Part shown: positions 48,957 to 58,283 of the stretch, one piece after another
How the letters are laid out: every line of letters starts with the position of its first letter
Position numbering within the stretch: the first letter of the stretch is position 1
Assembly (NCBI GenBank): GCA_037039685.1
Contig: JAWNGF010000011.1
Span: 868,001 to 932,000, forward strand
Source: Ceratobasidium sp. AG-K
Taxonomy: Eukaryota > Basidiomycota > Agaricomycetes > Cantharellales > Ceratobasidiaceae
Length of the DNA stretch: 64,000 nt
Reading direction: 5' to 3'
The notes under the pieces: model-generated
Seen by the model: only the letters and a program-made list of their open reading frames with translations
Databases searched by the model: none
What the model was told of the DNA's origin: nothing
Translations under genes and position numbers: made by a program

Positions 48957-49853
48957 TCAGGCCACTTGAGAGGAGTTGCGCTCAATCTCTAAAATACGCT
49001 TCCTCAGAGTACCCCACTTTCCATCTTGCCACTCTAGCATCTCCTTCAAACGAGCGGAATCTTCTCCTTCCAGCTTTGAAATGAAGTGAAACGTGCCCCC
49101 GAGGGCAAAGTCAACGAAGGACACTCTATTTCCCATGACAAAAGGTCCCGCCTCACTGGTCGTATCATTCAGCTTCAAAGACTCGCCCAATGCTGCAAAC
49201 CTCTCGCGCGACTCTTCCCATTTCTGAGCCAACAACTCCTCAGGGAGTGGTTTGACCCGGTCTCCCCTAGTACGTCGTAGGTAATCCACGGACCGCGAGT
49301 CCACAATATTGAGTACTTTGTGTATGAATACTGGACCTACGCTGGCGGCAACAATCGAGTAGTACTGCGTCATGAGCAAGTGCTGGGTGCCTCGTGTGCC
49401 TGGGGCGAATATGCATGGGTATTGAGGCGCTGGGTACTTGTCATCGAGGTAAACTGCGATCTTGAAGGAGTCGGAAACATAAGTCGGCTTGCCGCTGGGG
49501 TCATGCGATGGATCAGCAATAACTAACAGAAATTTCAGTAGGAGCAACGGGGCAAGCTAGAAGCCGACGCCTACCCGGAAGTGTATAGTAGGGAAACGTG
49601 TTGGAAACAGGTGTTACCCCTAGTTCCTTCATCCTGGGCTCAATGTCGGGGAATGATACATATTCAACACGGTATGGGATACCCTTGTAGTTCAAAGCTA
49701 GCCTGGTCAATACGAAAGTACGAGACATCAATTATAGTGCACCCGGACGAGTGCTCACGCGTACCTAGCCTTGTATGGGTTAGGAGACCACGACGCCCCA
49801 TTAGCGTCAGCCAAATCGTAAAGAATAATAGGGGACTCCTTTGTCGCAGTCAT
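48957..49853 (-). CDS. Glutathione S-transferase, etherase-like fungal class (array member 5)
   Basis: This is the fifth tandem GST and the first in transcription order. The ATG at 49853 gives MTATKESPIILYDLADANGA, then SWSPNPYKARLALNYKGIPY. The Ser of SWSPN is the likely catalytic residue. RVEYVSFPDIEPRMKELGV, FPYYTLP, SGKPTYVSDSFKIAVYLDDK and FAPGTRGTQHLLMTQ follow. The C-terminal domain has RRTRGDRVKPLPEELL, EAGPFVMGNRVSFVDFALGG and LKEMLEWQDGKWGTLRKRIL, ending RNSSQVA. It keeps all expected thioredoxin-fold features and could serve as the reference for the array. Family roles are detoxification of electrophiles or reduction of aromatic ethers; which applies cannot be told here. Confidence 0.91.
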
Positions 49854-49978
49854 AATCAAAGACTCGGTTGCAAACTGCTGTATGTGTCAGGAGGAGGGAT
49901 GATATAGATTCGCTGCGTTATTCTGAGACTTTTATACACAACCTATATACATATCAAATTCTTCAATATATGGTTTGA

Positions 49979-50130
49979 CGTGCTGGTCGGAGAGTCTTTG
50001 GGGATCAGTCATCGGGAACTCACATGACCGCAAACGAGAAATGACTCCATAATTCAATGCATTGGGGTAATTAGGCTGACCTATCCGAGACCGGCTCGGG
50101 ATGCAACATTTAGTCATCCTGCCCGAGGGG
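49979..50130. promoter_or_regulatory. Conserved upstream block of GST member 5 with inverted repeat
   Basis: This is the counterpart of 48314-48466. CTCGGG (50095-50100) and CCCGAG (50122-50127) are separated by 21 bases and lie 242 bases above the start codon. That is nearly the same distance as at member 4. The flanks have drifted more than the cores. Confidence 0.6.
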
Positions 50131-50592
50131 CAGCATGGGCTGAGGTTCGCATTATTTGGACCGTTGGGGATAAATGTATGTAAGCCTGGCGCAGGACGGG
50201 GTCCAGCCGGAAACTGTGTACCGTGAGGTATAGCCATACAGCATGTCCATCGCGTACCGATAGCACCGAGGCCGCTGGCTCTGGAATTATGCTACACCCA
50301 TTCGCTCAGGGATCTCTCATCGTTTCCCCAACAGACGTGTTCGTGCGCCGGCGGTTCTCTGAGTAAGCAAGAGCCGTGGGGCGACCAATACATTGTAGAG
50401 ACATGAAGCAACCTCTATGTATACACGCCAGGCTGGCGACCAGTAGTGCAGGTACACTATTGCTACTAAGGAGAATATAAAGAACACGAAAATATAGCGG
50501 TTGCCGTGTAACCAGCGAGCTACACCAAGGTTCAAAAAGAGTCCAAAATCGATGAATAGTCCAAGTATAGAAGTATCGAACACGCCAGAGGA
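50131..50592. other. Region between the GST block and the priA-like stop
   Basis: About 460 bases. The minus strand has an open frame of 88 codons (50317-50583) with two hydrophobic stretches, starting 10 bases after the priA-like stop. It has no known relative that I recognise and could be chance within an AT-rich 3' UTR. Confidence 0.35.
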
Positions 50593-51702
50593 TTAGAGCA
50601 TAGCATGGGCCTGAGAAACGCAAGAGTCTCCAGCAGCACCGATCTCAAACCCAGCCTTACACTTTTCTACCACACACCGCCCAGCCTGGCAGGTCGAAAC
50701 CTTGGAGTACGGAATAGCTGAGCAATCCTGTCCTTTGCCAATGCTGGTGCATCCACCGCAAGAAGTCAACTCGGTACGGGTGTCAAGGCATTCGGACTCG
50801 GTCGATTTCCCAGAGGCACTGAGAATAGGGCAGGATTCGTAGTTACTTGGGCAGAAGCTAGTACGCTTGTGCACGGCGGTATGGCGCTTTCGTCCATAAG
50901 TTCCCGCAGCGTTAGAGGGGGCGGGGGTGTTCTCCCCTGGTACGCAACACCTACAATGATTGATCAGTATTGGACAAAATGAGGTGGAAATGCGTTAAAC
51001 TTACTGCTTGCCTGGGTGCCAGTTCCAGTTGTTGTTGCATGAAGGAGTGCTCGTAGAGGGACTGCGTAATGATTCAGCAAAGAGGCACATGTGCGGGCCT
51101 GTAGTAACTTACGTCGGTTTATTGGGCTTGCAGCATGACTTGCTAGAAAGCCAGCTCCAGTTGCTTGGGCAAGAGGAGCCGGATCTGACAGGGTATATGC
51201 GTTAGTTATGACGGGTATGCTAGAAAGCAGAGTGGCTTACGGAGGGGTCTCGTTGCTCGAGCCAGATGAAAGACAGATGTTCAATGGTCCCCACCAGAAG
51301 CCAGACCCACAGGAGGTGCTCGAGGGCGTGGTGCTTGACTTGCAGCACCACGAAACGTCGTTCCAGGTGGAGCCGCTTGGACACGACGAGGGAACCTGCT
51401 TAGTAGTATCGCTAGACTTGGGCACGCAGCATTTCTCCGTGGTGTGCCAGTAGAGGTTATCGGGACAAGTGCTTCCCGAGCTATATGGTTGTGTTAGCGC
51501 CGCATGACGGTTCGGCCCTGCAGGCTACTCACGGCGGTGTGGTTGTTTCGCCGCCACTTTTCAAGCAGCAACTCAAACGATCGTACCAAAAGTGGCCACT
51601 TTCACAGGATTTGGACTTGCTGGAGCCTGACGTAGCCTCGACGGTACCAAATGCGGATAGGGCGCCAAGTACAGACACTGTGGTAACCGCGCTGAAGAGC
51701 AT
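50593..51702 (-). CDS. PriA-like cysteine-rich secreted protein
   Basis: This resembles basidiomycete priA proteins, first described from Lentinula fruiting bodies and found in many Agaricomycetes. Their molecular role is not settled. The ATG at 51702 gives a signal-like N-terminus, MLFSAVTTVSVLGALSAFG. Repeated cysteine units follow, each with a pattern like C-P-x-W-x-W...CC: CPDNLYWHTTEKCC, CPSGSTWNDVSWCCK, CPSNWSWLSSKSCCK and CNNNWNWHPGKQCC. The units are joined by Ser/Thr/Pro linkers and often separated by introns. The C-terminal domain has SECLDTRTELTSCGGC, DCSAIPYSKVSTCQAGRC and VVEKCKAGFEIGAAGDSC, a strong match to the conserved priA tail. It is probably secreted and disulfide-rich. 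Confidence 0.82.
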
Positions 51703-52145
51703 TATGAATGAATTCTAAGTTGGTTCGCCGAAGGAGAGATTGGGTTAAAGAAGGTCGGTGGAAATATCTATGGGACTCGAGAGACTGGCAAGCCGCGATA
51801 GGGAAGAAAAGGCGAGGGGTGTAGAACACAGGAAAACGCTGTTGCTGAATGGGTATAAAAAGCTCAGTGATTTGGATTTACGCAAGGAAATAGGTTTCGA
51901 CCTGGAAGACTGCGGATAGGGACACAGACCTTCTACCGCTTGTTGGGTCGTTGTTTTGTTCCTTGTCGCGATGAGAAACAAGTGCGGATCTATGGCGCAC
52001 CTTCATCTGCAATGCTTGACCAATGCGAACATTGCGTCAACAAAGCAATCAAAGTAATCGAGTGATGAGCGTCCAGGTGATATTCTTCAGCATACAACGG
52101 GAGAAGAGAGTACACGCACTGAATCAGCCCATGCAACGTATACGC
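51703..52145. other. Upstream region of the priA-like gene
   Basis: About 440 bases ahead of the priA-like start. It should hold that gene's promoter. No other feature is seen. Confidence 0.45.
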
Positions 52146-52560
52146 TTAGCTAACCTCACCATGACCTAGTTGTGCTGCGGAATTTGAAGGATTTTTATCA
52201 TCAGAACGGGGAAGGCGGTTCGGGTTGATGTTCACCGAAACATGCGGTATCATGTTGCTAGGCGGAACTGTGCCATAGATAGACGTTAGTATATTTAGCA
52301 CTGCATCATCAGTCAACGTTCCAAGTGCCAAGTGATCGAACGCGTCAGCAGCGTCCATAATGAATTTGTACCGAGGATTCCGAAGGTCCAGGAGGTCTGT
52401 TCAGCCAACCGAATCAGATCGAACACACATAGGATGCCGGCCGGGTCGTAAATGGTTGGGGAAGCATCTCTTCTGCGTCTGTATCTGTTTATAAATTTAG
52501 CCAAACTATTGAATGCGTTGAACCGAGAGGGATGAAATGCGCGAGAATTGTGTTGGAGTA
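52146..52560 (-). pseudogene. Possible gene fragment with one frame break
   Basis: The minus strand reads FNAFNSLAKFINRYRRRRD, then TIYDPAGILCVFDLIRLAEQ. After a one-base frame change near 52400 it continues RNPRYKFIMDAADAFDHLAL and GTLTDDAVLNILTSIYG. The composition is protein-like in both halves, and a single base joins them. No start, flanking exon or family is clear. It may be a decayed fragment or part of an unplaced gene. Confidence 0.35.
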
Positions 52561-52727
52561 GTGTGCTTCAAGTAGTAGCTATGCCCGAGCAAGTTCGCGC
52601 ATATGTAAAAGCAATTCGTCTATTGGATGATGTAGCAAGATATCACGGATTAACCAGGCAAAGCATCCAACACGTAGAAAAGCCTATGTGCAAAGGATGA
52701 TTTGCAATGGTGAATATCGATTCACGC

Positions 52728-53172
52728 TTAGAACGGCTTGTCGCTCGCGGGGGTCGTATCCTCGAAATAGGTCGAGAGCTGCAGCGCCATGTCGGTGGGG
52801 AATTTGGTACGCCATATCGAATTCAAACGTTAGTCGATCCAGTAATCCCCAGACTACGGACGAGACGGATGACGCACCACAGGGATCTTCAACAAAACAT
52901 CGTTTTTGAAGATAGGGGTCACCGACATGAACAGCGCCACGGCGGCACCAGCACCAACTCCCCAGGCGCCCGCAGCGGTAGCCCACGGCCTGATTGTCTA
53001 TAATTAAACAGTTAGATTCGAATGGTATCATCTCATAACCAAAGGGTTTATCGAGCTTGTCCGCTCAGGATGGGCCTTCAGGAACCGACAGAAAAGTGTA
53101 TTCCATTCGAGAACTTACTGAAGGGGTGAGTCGTCCAAGCCTAGGCTGTGGTTGAATAGTAAAACGAGCCAT
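52728..53172 (-). CDS. QCR10: Cytochrome b-c1 complex subunit 10
   Basis: Qcr10 is a small single-helix subunit of respiratory complex III in the inner mitochondrial membrane. The ATG at 53172 gives MARFTIQPQPRLGRLTPS. After an intron (GTAAGT donor, TATAG acceptor near 52994) comes TIRPWATAAGAWGVGAGAAV, then ALFMSVTPIFKNDVLLKIPV. A last exon reads LSTYFEDTTPASDKPF before the stop at 52728. The hydrophobic helix followed by P.F...L.KIP and a D-T-P tail matches fungal Qcr10, and the size near 75 residues fits. The reading frame is open further upstream, but the family starts at this Met. It is divergent from NOP16 with only 176 bases between start codons. Confidence 0.85.
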
Positions 53173-53348
53173 TATTGGGTATGTATCAGACGGCACAACG
53201 AGCAGAGTAGAGGTGGTGAGAAGGGATCGGCCAGACTCGGGATGCCACAAAGATCCGGTGCCACTGGTGCCAAGTGAGGCATGGCTTGTCATGTCGGATG
53301 CAAAATTTAGCAGGCGCTTACTGCGACAATCACAAACATTCTATTCTA
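53173..53348. promoter_or_regulatory. Short bidirectional promoter, QCR10 / NOP16
   Basis: Only 176 bases lie between two outward-facing start codons, so the two genes probably share promoter elements. No motif is assigned with confidence. Confidence 0.6.
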
Positions 53349-54457
53349 ATGGCTAATCCCCGCCAAAGGTGCGCGCAGTGTTCATTAATCTTTTTATGAA
53401 ATCACTCATGTTCTACTTAGGCGAAAGGCTCGTTCTGGCTCCCACTCGGCCGTAAAACAGTCCCGCAGAGCGAAAAAGAACCTACGCAAACACCCAGGTA
53501 AGTTTAATCTTCGTTTATACTTACCCTGCAAATTTGCCCATATTATGCGCAGCTATCAAAGGACCTAAACTTCTTCAAGATGCTTGGGATAAACACAAAA
53601 CCGTTCGGCAAAAGTAAGCTAAACTCGAATTAGATATTAAGCACGGGTTACTGACTCTCTGTAGCTATGAAGCGTTGGGTCTTGCACACTCGCTAAACCC
53701 CGTCGCTCGCGGGGGTACCGAAAAGACACTACCACTATCGGCAGATGAGCCAATTCAAATTTCCGATACAACTTCAAACCTCCCATCCTCAAAATCCATC
53801 CCTCATGGATTTGGAAAGATCATCAGAGACGAGAATGGTACTGTCATTGGGGTAGAGCTGCCAGACGATGACAAGGCTGGACCGCCCAGTGCTAGTAACT
53901 CTAAGGAGAAAGGAAAGAACAGAGAGTTATGGGGAGATGCAATGGATGATTCGGACGAAGAGGCGGAGAAGATGATACCGTCGGATGTTTCGCAATGGGT
54001 GGGAGCCAAGAGCGACAACCCTCAACCAGGGCCTGGTTCGACCGGGCTGGGTCTCAGTCAAAATAGAGATGAAAACAAACTTATTACTAGTACGTTTCTT
54101 GATATTTTCCCGCCCTACATTCTAACTAGTCGGGCCCTAGATCTAGAAAAGCTGTCGGCATCTGGAGTTAAGACACAACGACATGCGAGCATGCACGAGG
54201 TTGCTTGGCTAAAAGATTTGATAGCTGCTCACGGGCAAGGTTGGTGCATTCTTACGTTCCCGGCAAGTCGTCCTGAGCTTCCTGTTAGACATCAACGCAA
54301 TGGCGCACGACTTAAAGCGAAACGTCTGGCAAAAAACTCCTGGGGAGATCAAGCGAGCGTAAGTGCATTTTATTCCCCGCTCGGACTGTACTGATTTCCC
54401 CGTAGAATAAACAAGGCCGGTGGCTTTGGTAAATTAACAGCGAGCCATACAACCTAA
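53349..54457 (+). CDS. NOP16: Nop16, 60S ribosome biogenesis factor
   Basis: Nop16 is a nucleolar protein of pre-60S ribosomal particles. The ATG at 53349 gives MANPRQRRKARSGSHSAVKQ, then SRRAKKNLRKHPAIKGPK. LLQDAWDKHKTVRQNYEALG and LAHSLNPVARGGTEK are characteristic of the family. A long acidic, serine-rich middle includes HGFGKIIRDENGTVIGVEL and WGDAMDDSDEEAEKM. The C-terminal part is KTQRHASMHEVAWLKDLIAA, then DINAMAHDLKRNVWQKTPGE and IKRAINKAGGFGKLTASH. Seven exons have short introns, with an intact frame. The HNNSDM-like core (HDLKRNVWQKT) is where the family is most conserved. Confidence 0.92.
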
Positions 54458-54896
54458 CCACATCTTCTTCATCCGATCTCGCTTTTTACTTCAATTTCGG
54501 AGTGTCAACTTTATGTTTTAAGGACTACCAAAAGCAATGTATATCTAGACATAATCTGTCATCATTCTCACCTTTTGATTGGTCAGCATGAGAACTCGTG
54601 AGAGCAAATGTCTGGGCTAGTGCGCTGTCGCAGTTCCCTCTGGACGATCTAGATCAAGGTGGCCACTCCCAGAAACCTCGATTGACTGCCAAAGCGCAAC
54701 CGAGCTGGGATCGTGTAGTTTGCTGAGTTATTCAAATTGATTCGCGTGCGAAAGGAGCCGCTCGTCGCCCCGCACTGCCCGTCATCTTGTCTCGACCATA
54801 TCTATCTTCTTCCGACCACCACAATACTCACAAGTACCAATACTTCAAGATTAAATCGCACGTGCGGCCATATCACCTTAACTATCGCGTAACAGC
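54458..54896. other. Spacer between NOP16 and the Iml2-like gene
   Basis: 439 bases with the NOP16 3' flank and the Iml2-like promoter. No gene is seen. Confidence 0.5.
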
Positions 54897-57800
54897 ATGG
54901 CGTCACAGGAAGCTACTGTGGGTCTCGTGCACGATTCCCGCGTCGTGTGCCACACCGATTAACGAGGTCGATTGCAGCTGCGAGATCTTCAAGCCGCTTC
55001 TAATGGATTTAAACTGTTATTGAATGATGATGTAGGAGGGGCCAAGGAACTTTGTGGGTGTCTGATATATTGGCAGGGCCATGTGGTGACTAACGAAGCC
55101 TGACATCACAGTCGTCGAGGGCGACTCTCCGTTTCACCTGCTTGGGTCAGGAGTTGTTCATTTTCTCCAGGCGGCCTTGGGCATGGAGGAAGGTTTGATG
55201 CCCGACGCTGTCTCCTCTTTGACGGCCGCCGAAGCCGGGGCCAAGGCCGCTGCCAAGGCTACGCGCACCGCCAAGGGTGGTACGCCTTCAAGGTACCCAG
55301 TTGGAATGGAACATGAAGTATGCCAGGCCGACGCAATTGTCTTGCTTGGTTTGACCCAGGCACTCAGCGAGAGTTATATGGGTTATCTCCAATGCATGTG
55401 AGTGTCATCATCGGTAAAGGGGTCCCTGTACTAAATATAGCCAATGTCGTTCCCAGGTATTCGTTAAACAGGTAAGCATATACGGACATTACTCGACAAT
55501 TTACGCATGTTTTAACACGCTTTACAGCGCTCATGGCAAGTTTTCCAAGATGTACAAACAAGTCTTTCCACATGGTCTGGGCTCGTACGGAACCCCAGCG
55601 CAAACACCCTCGGTTTCCCGGAAGCCCTCCACGGCCAATCTGTCCGTATCTACCCCGGCTACGGGTTTGCAGACCCCAGCTAGTGGTACTTCGTCCGCAG
55701 CGTCGTCGATTATCAACGGCAAAACCGGCACTAGCACCCCATCGGCGGCTCCTATCAACATATTGAAGACCGGGGGTCTGTTTGGACGGCTGACTGGCAA
55801 GGCGACCTCGCAGAGCACTACGTCCCTCCCGCCCCCGGAAAATGGAACAACTATCCCCGATGGCCCAATCGAAGAGCTGATTGTCGCAGGGGCCGCGTTT
55901 GGTGGGTGACAACATATGTGCGTCATTTTCGGCTAATATTTCCGGCCCCCCAGGTTTCGGTCTCTTTAACCTCGTTTTCTCCCTGCTACCAAATAAAGTC
56001 AAGTGAATTAATTTCAATATTTATTTGCTTAGAGTCTATCTGATAAATACAATTATCTCAGGAAAGTTGTAGGCTTCTTGGGTTACCAATCTGACCGCCG
56101 CCTAGGACTCGAGGCGTTAAATGTGGCCGCAGGGGTCGAAAATGATGTTCACAGCTCTTTTGCTGCGTAAGTCCTATTGATTCACACGCTACCGTTGACA
56201 TGTATTGACCCCTCGATTTAATATATCCTTTTTTGACTGTCGGCATGACTTCATTCAGCGTAAGTCTACCCCAGCGAAACGTCGGGTTCCTCACAACTGA
56301 CACGGAGCGGGTATTAGCTCGTTCTCATGACATACAATGGTGTTGTACTACTCCTTACGGGATGGCAAGCCGACGAGGAACGAGTTGTGAAGCAGTACCG
56401 CGATATTCTCGAGTCGTAGGTCCGATCTCCGCTCCTTTACTGCCCCTATGCTTAGCTTTTGATAGCGTGGAAAGCAAATATCCCCATGGATCACTTTGGC
56501 TTCTGAACCGTGTAGGTAAACTATGGTCTCCGCCGCATGCCAGGGCTGAATTCTGGCTAGGCCAAACTCGAGCGCATGACGCTGAACCCAGCAAAAGCCA
56601 TTGAAATTCTGAGGCGGGGCCTCTCTGCTGAGCGACCTGTCAAGTTTGTACAGGCCGATGCCCTGGTAAGGGATTGACAATGGGCGGAGCCGGTGTCTGA
56701 TGCTTCGACAGCTCTTATTCGAGCTCTCATGGACGCTTCTGGCTGATCGACAATATGAGGAAGCCGCCGAATCATTCTTGAAGATTAAGGAGCTGAATTC
56801 CTGGTAAGAATGACGACTATATGCGTGTCCAGAGGCTGACCGCCTTGTAGGAGCCACGCCACATATACGTTTATTGCCGCAGGTAGGTGATGTGTGCAAT
56901 CAGTAAGAGCGCCCCGATCAATTATTTGCAGGCTGCTATCTAGCCCTTGCCGAAGATAAGCCCGAATACAAGGCCAAGGCTCGTGCGCTACTTGATTCGG
57001 TACCGCAGCTGCTCGAGAGGAAGAAGATCGGCGGCAAGGACCTTCCAACCGAGGTGTTTATCCAAAAGAAGAGTAAGTGGGGTCAGCGTACATGGCCACC
57101 TAAACGCTAATTTTGTTTGTTCGCTTATTCCGTTTGTTCCGTTCGCCTCGCAAATCGCACCACTGTTTGACAGTCGACTTTTACAAGAGGAAGCAAGCCA
57201 GGAGGTCCGGACCGGACACGACGAATGATTACATTGATAGCATTTCTATTTGCCCCGCCGAAGGTGAGTGGAGTACTGAATATTAGGGGTACTCATGTCG
57301 AATGCGTCTGATTGATTCCAGAACTGGCCATCTGTGAGTAAATCGGCAGCGCCTTGCTTTACGTGGATTGACCCGCTGACGTGCTTCAAATTCCCAAAGT
57401 CTGGAACACGCATTGCCGAATCACGAACGCCATTGCACAGGCCCACATCGCGAACCTCGTTGCGCTGTCACCTGCGATCTCCACATCAACGTTGGGCAAG
57501 GAAGAGAAGACGGCTCTCCCCGAGCTCGACACGGCGGATGAGATTGCCGTTCGTGATTTACTGCTGGGGATCTTGTACCGCGCGGCCGGGGACTATACGC
57601 TCTCGAGGCAACATCTCGAAGCAGTGACGCACAAGGAGAGTGACGTCGAGGCCAAGTGGACAGGACAGGTCGCCAAGTTTGAGCTCGCGGTGCTCGACCT
57701 GCGGGAAGTGTCCCAACCGGGGACAACTCGTGACCAGTGGAGCGCGGTGCTCAAGGCGGCGTCAACGCACCTCGATCAGGCTGCCTCTCGTTCTGGCCCC

Positions 57801-57936
57801 AACGTCGATCTCTCCTCGAGGCTTGACAGCCGGATCGCACTCGTGAGTATACAACGTAAAACTTGTCTTGTCTAACCGTGCTTGGCAGCTTCGTGACGAA
57901 ATCGAGGTCAAGATGCAAACTTTGGGGCTCAAGTAG
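54897..57936 (+). CDS. IML2: Iml2/TTC39-family protein
   Basis: This is a member of the DUF3808 family (yeast Iml2, animal TTC39), helical-repeat proteins linked to mitochondrial or lipid-droplet surfaces and protein clearance. The ATG at 54897 gives MASQEAT, joined across a 60-base intron to [20 protein letters not shown]. Next come [40 protein letters not shown], a Ser/Thr/Pro-rich insert, and [80 protein letters not shown] and [20 protein letters not shown] follow. The C-terminal part has [20 protein letters not shown] and [20 protein letters not shown], ending KMQTLGLK. More than ten exons are present. One extra base near 56458 breaks the frame between RDILES and [14 protein letters not shown], a likely sequence error. 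Confidence 0.87.
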
Positions 57937-58283
57937 TTTAGGGTTTGTATCCTACGCCTCCCGCCTGCTTTCCCGTTTATCCATTGTGCGCTGTGAACCA
58001 AACGATATATTACGCAAAGTCCCGAGGTTACTAGATAACAAAGAACTATAGAGCACGAAAGCATTTTGAGGTGAGACAAGGGATGTTCATGATACAAGTG
58101 AGGACGAAGCGAAACAAAAACAGTCATAACACAAAGCAATAGAGCAACAACCCAGTACATAAAGGAGAAACATAAAGTGAGCAAGGGAAAAAGGACGCTT
58201 ATGTGAATCGTACGGAGCATATAAGAGGGTTTCAGGCCCTTTTCGCTGGCTCTAGATGTGATAGGCCAGTGGTATAGGTTGGA
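57937..58283. other. Convergent spacer, Iml2-like / Zn2Cys6 factor
   Basis: 347 bases between two converging stops, probably 3' UTRs. Nothing else is seen. Confidence 0.5.
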
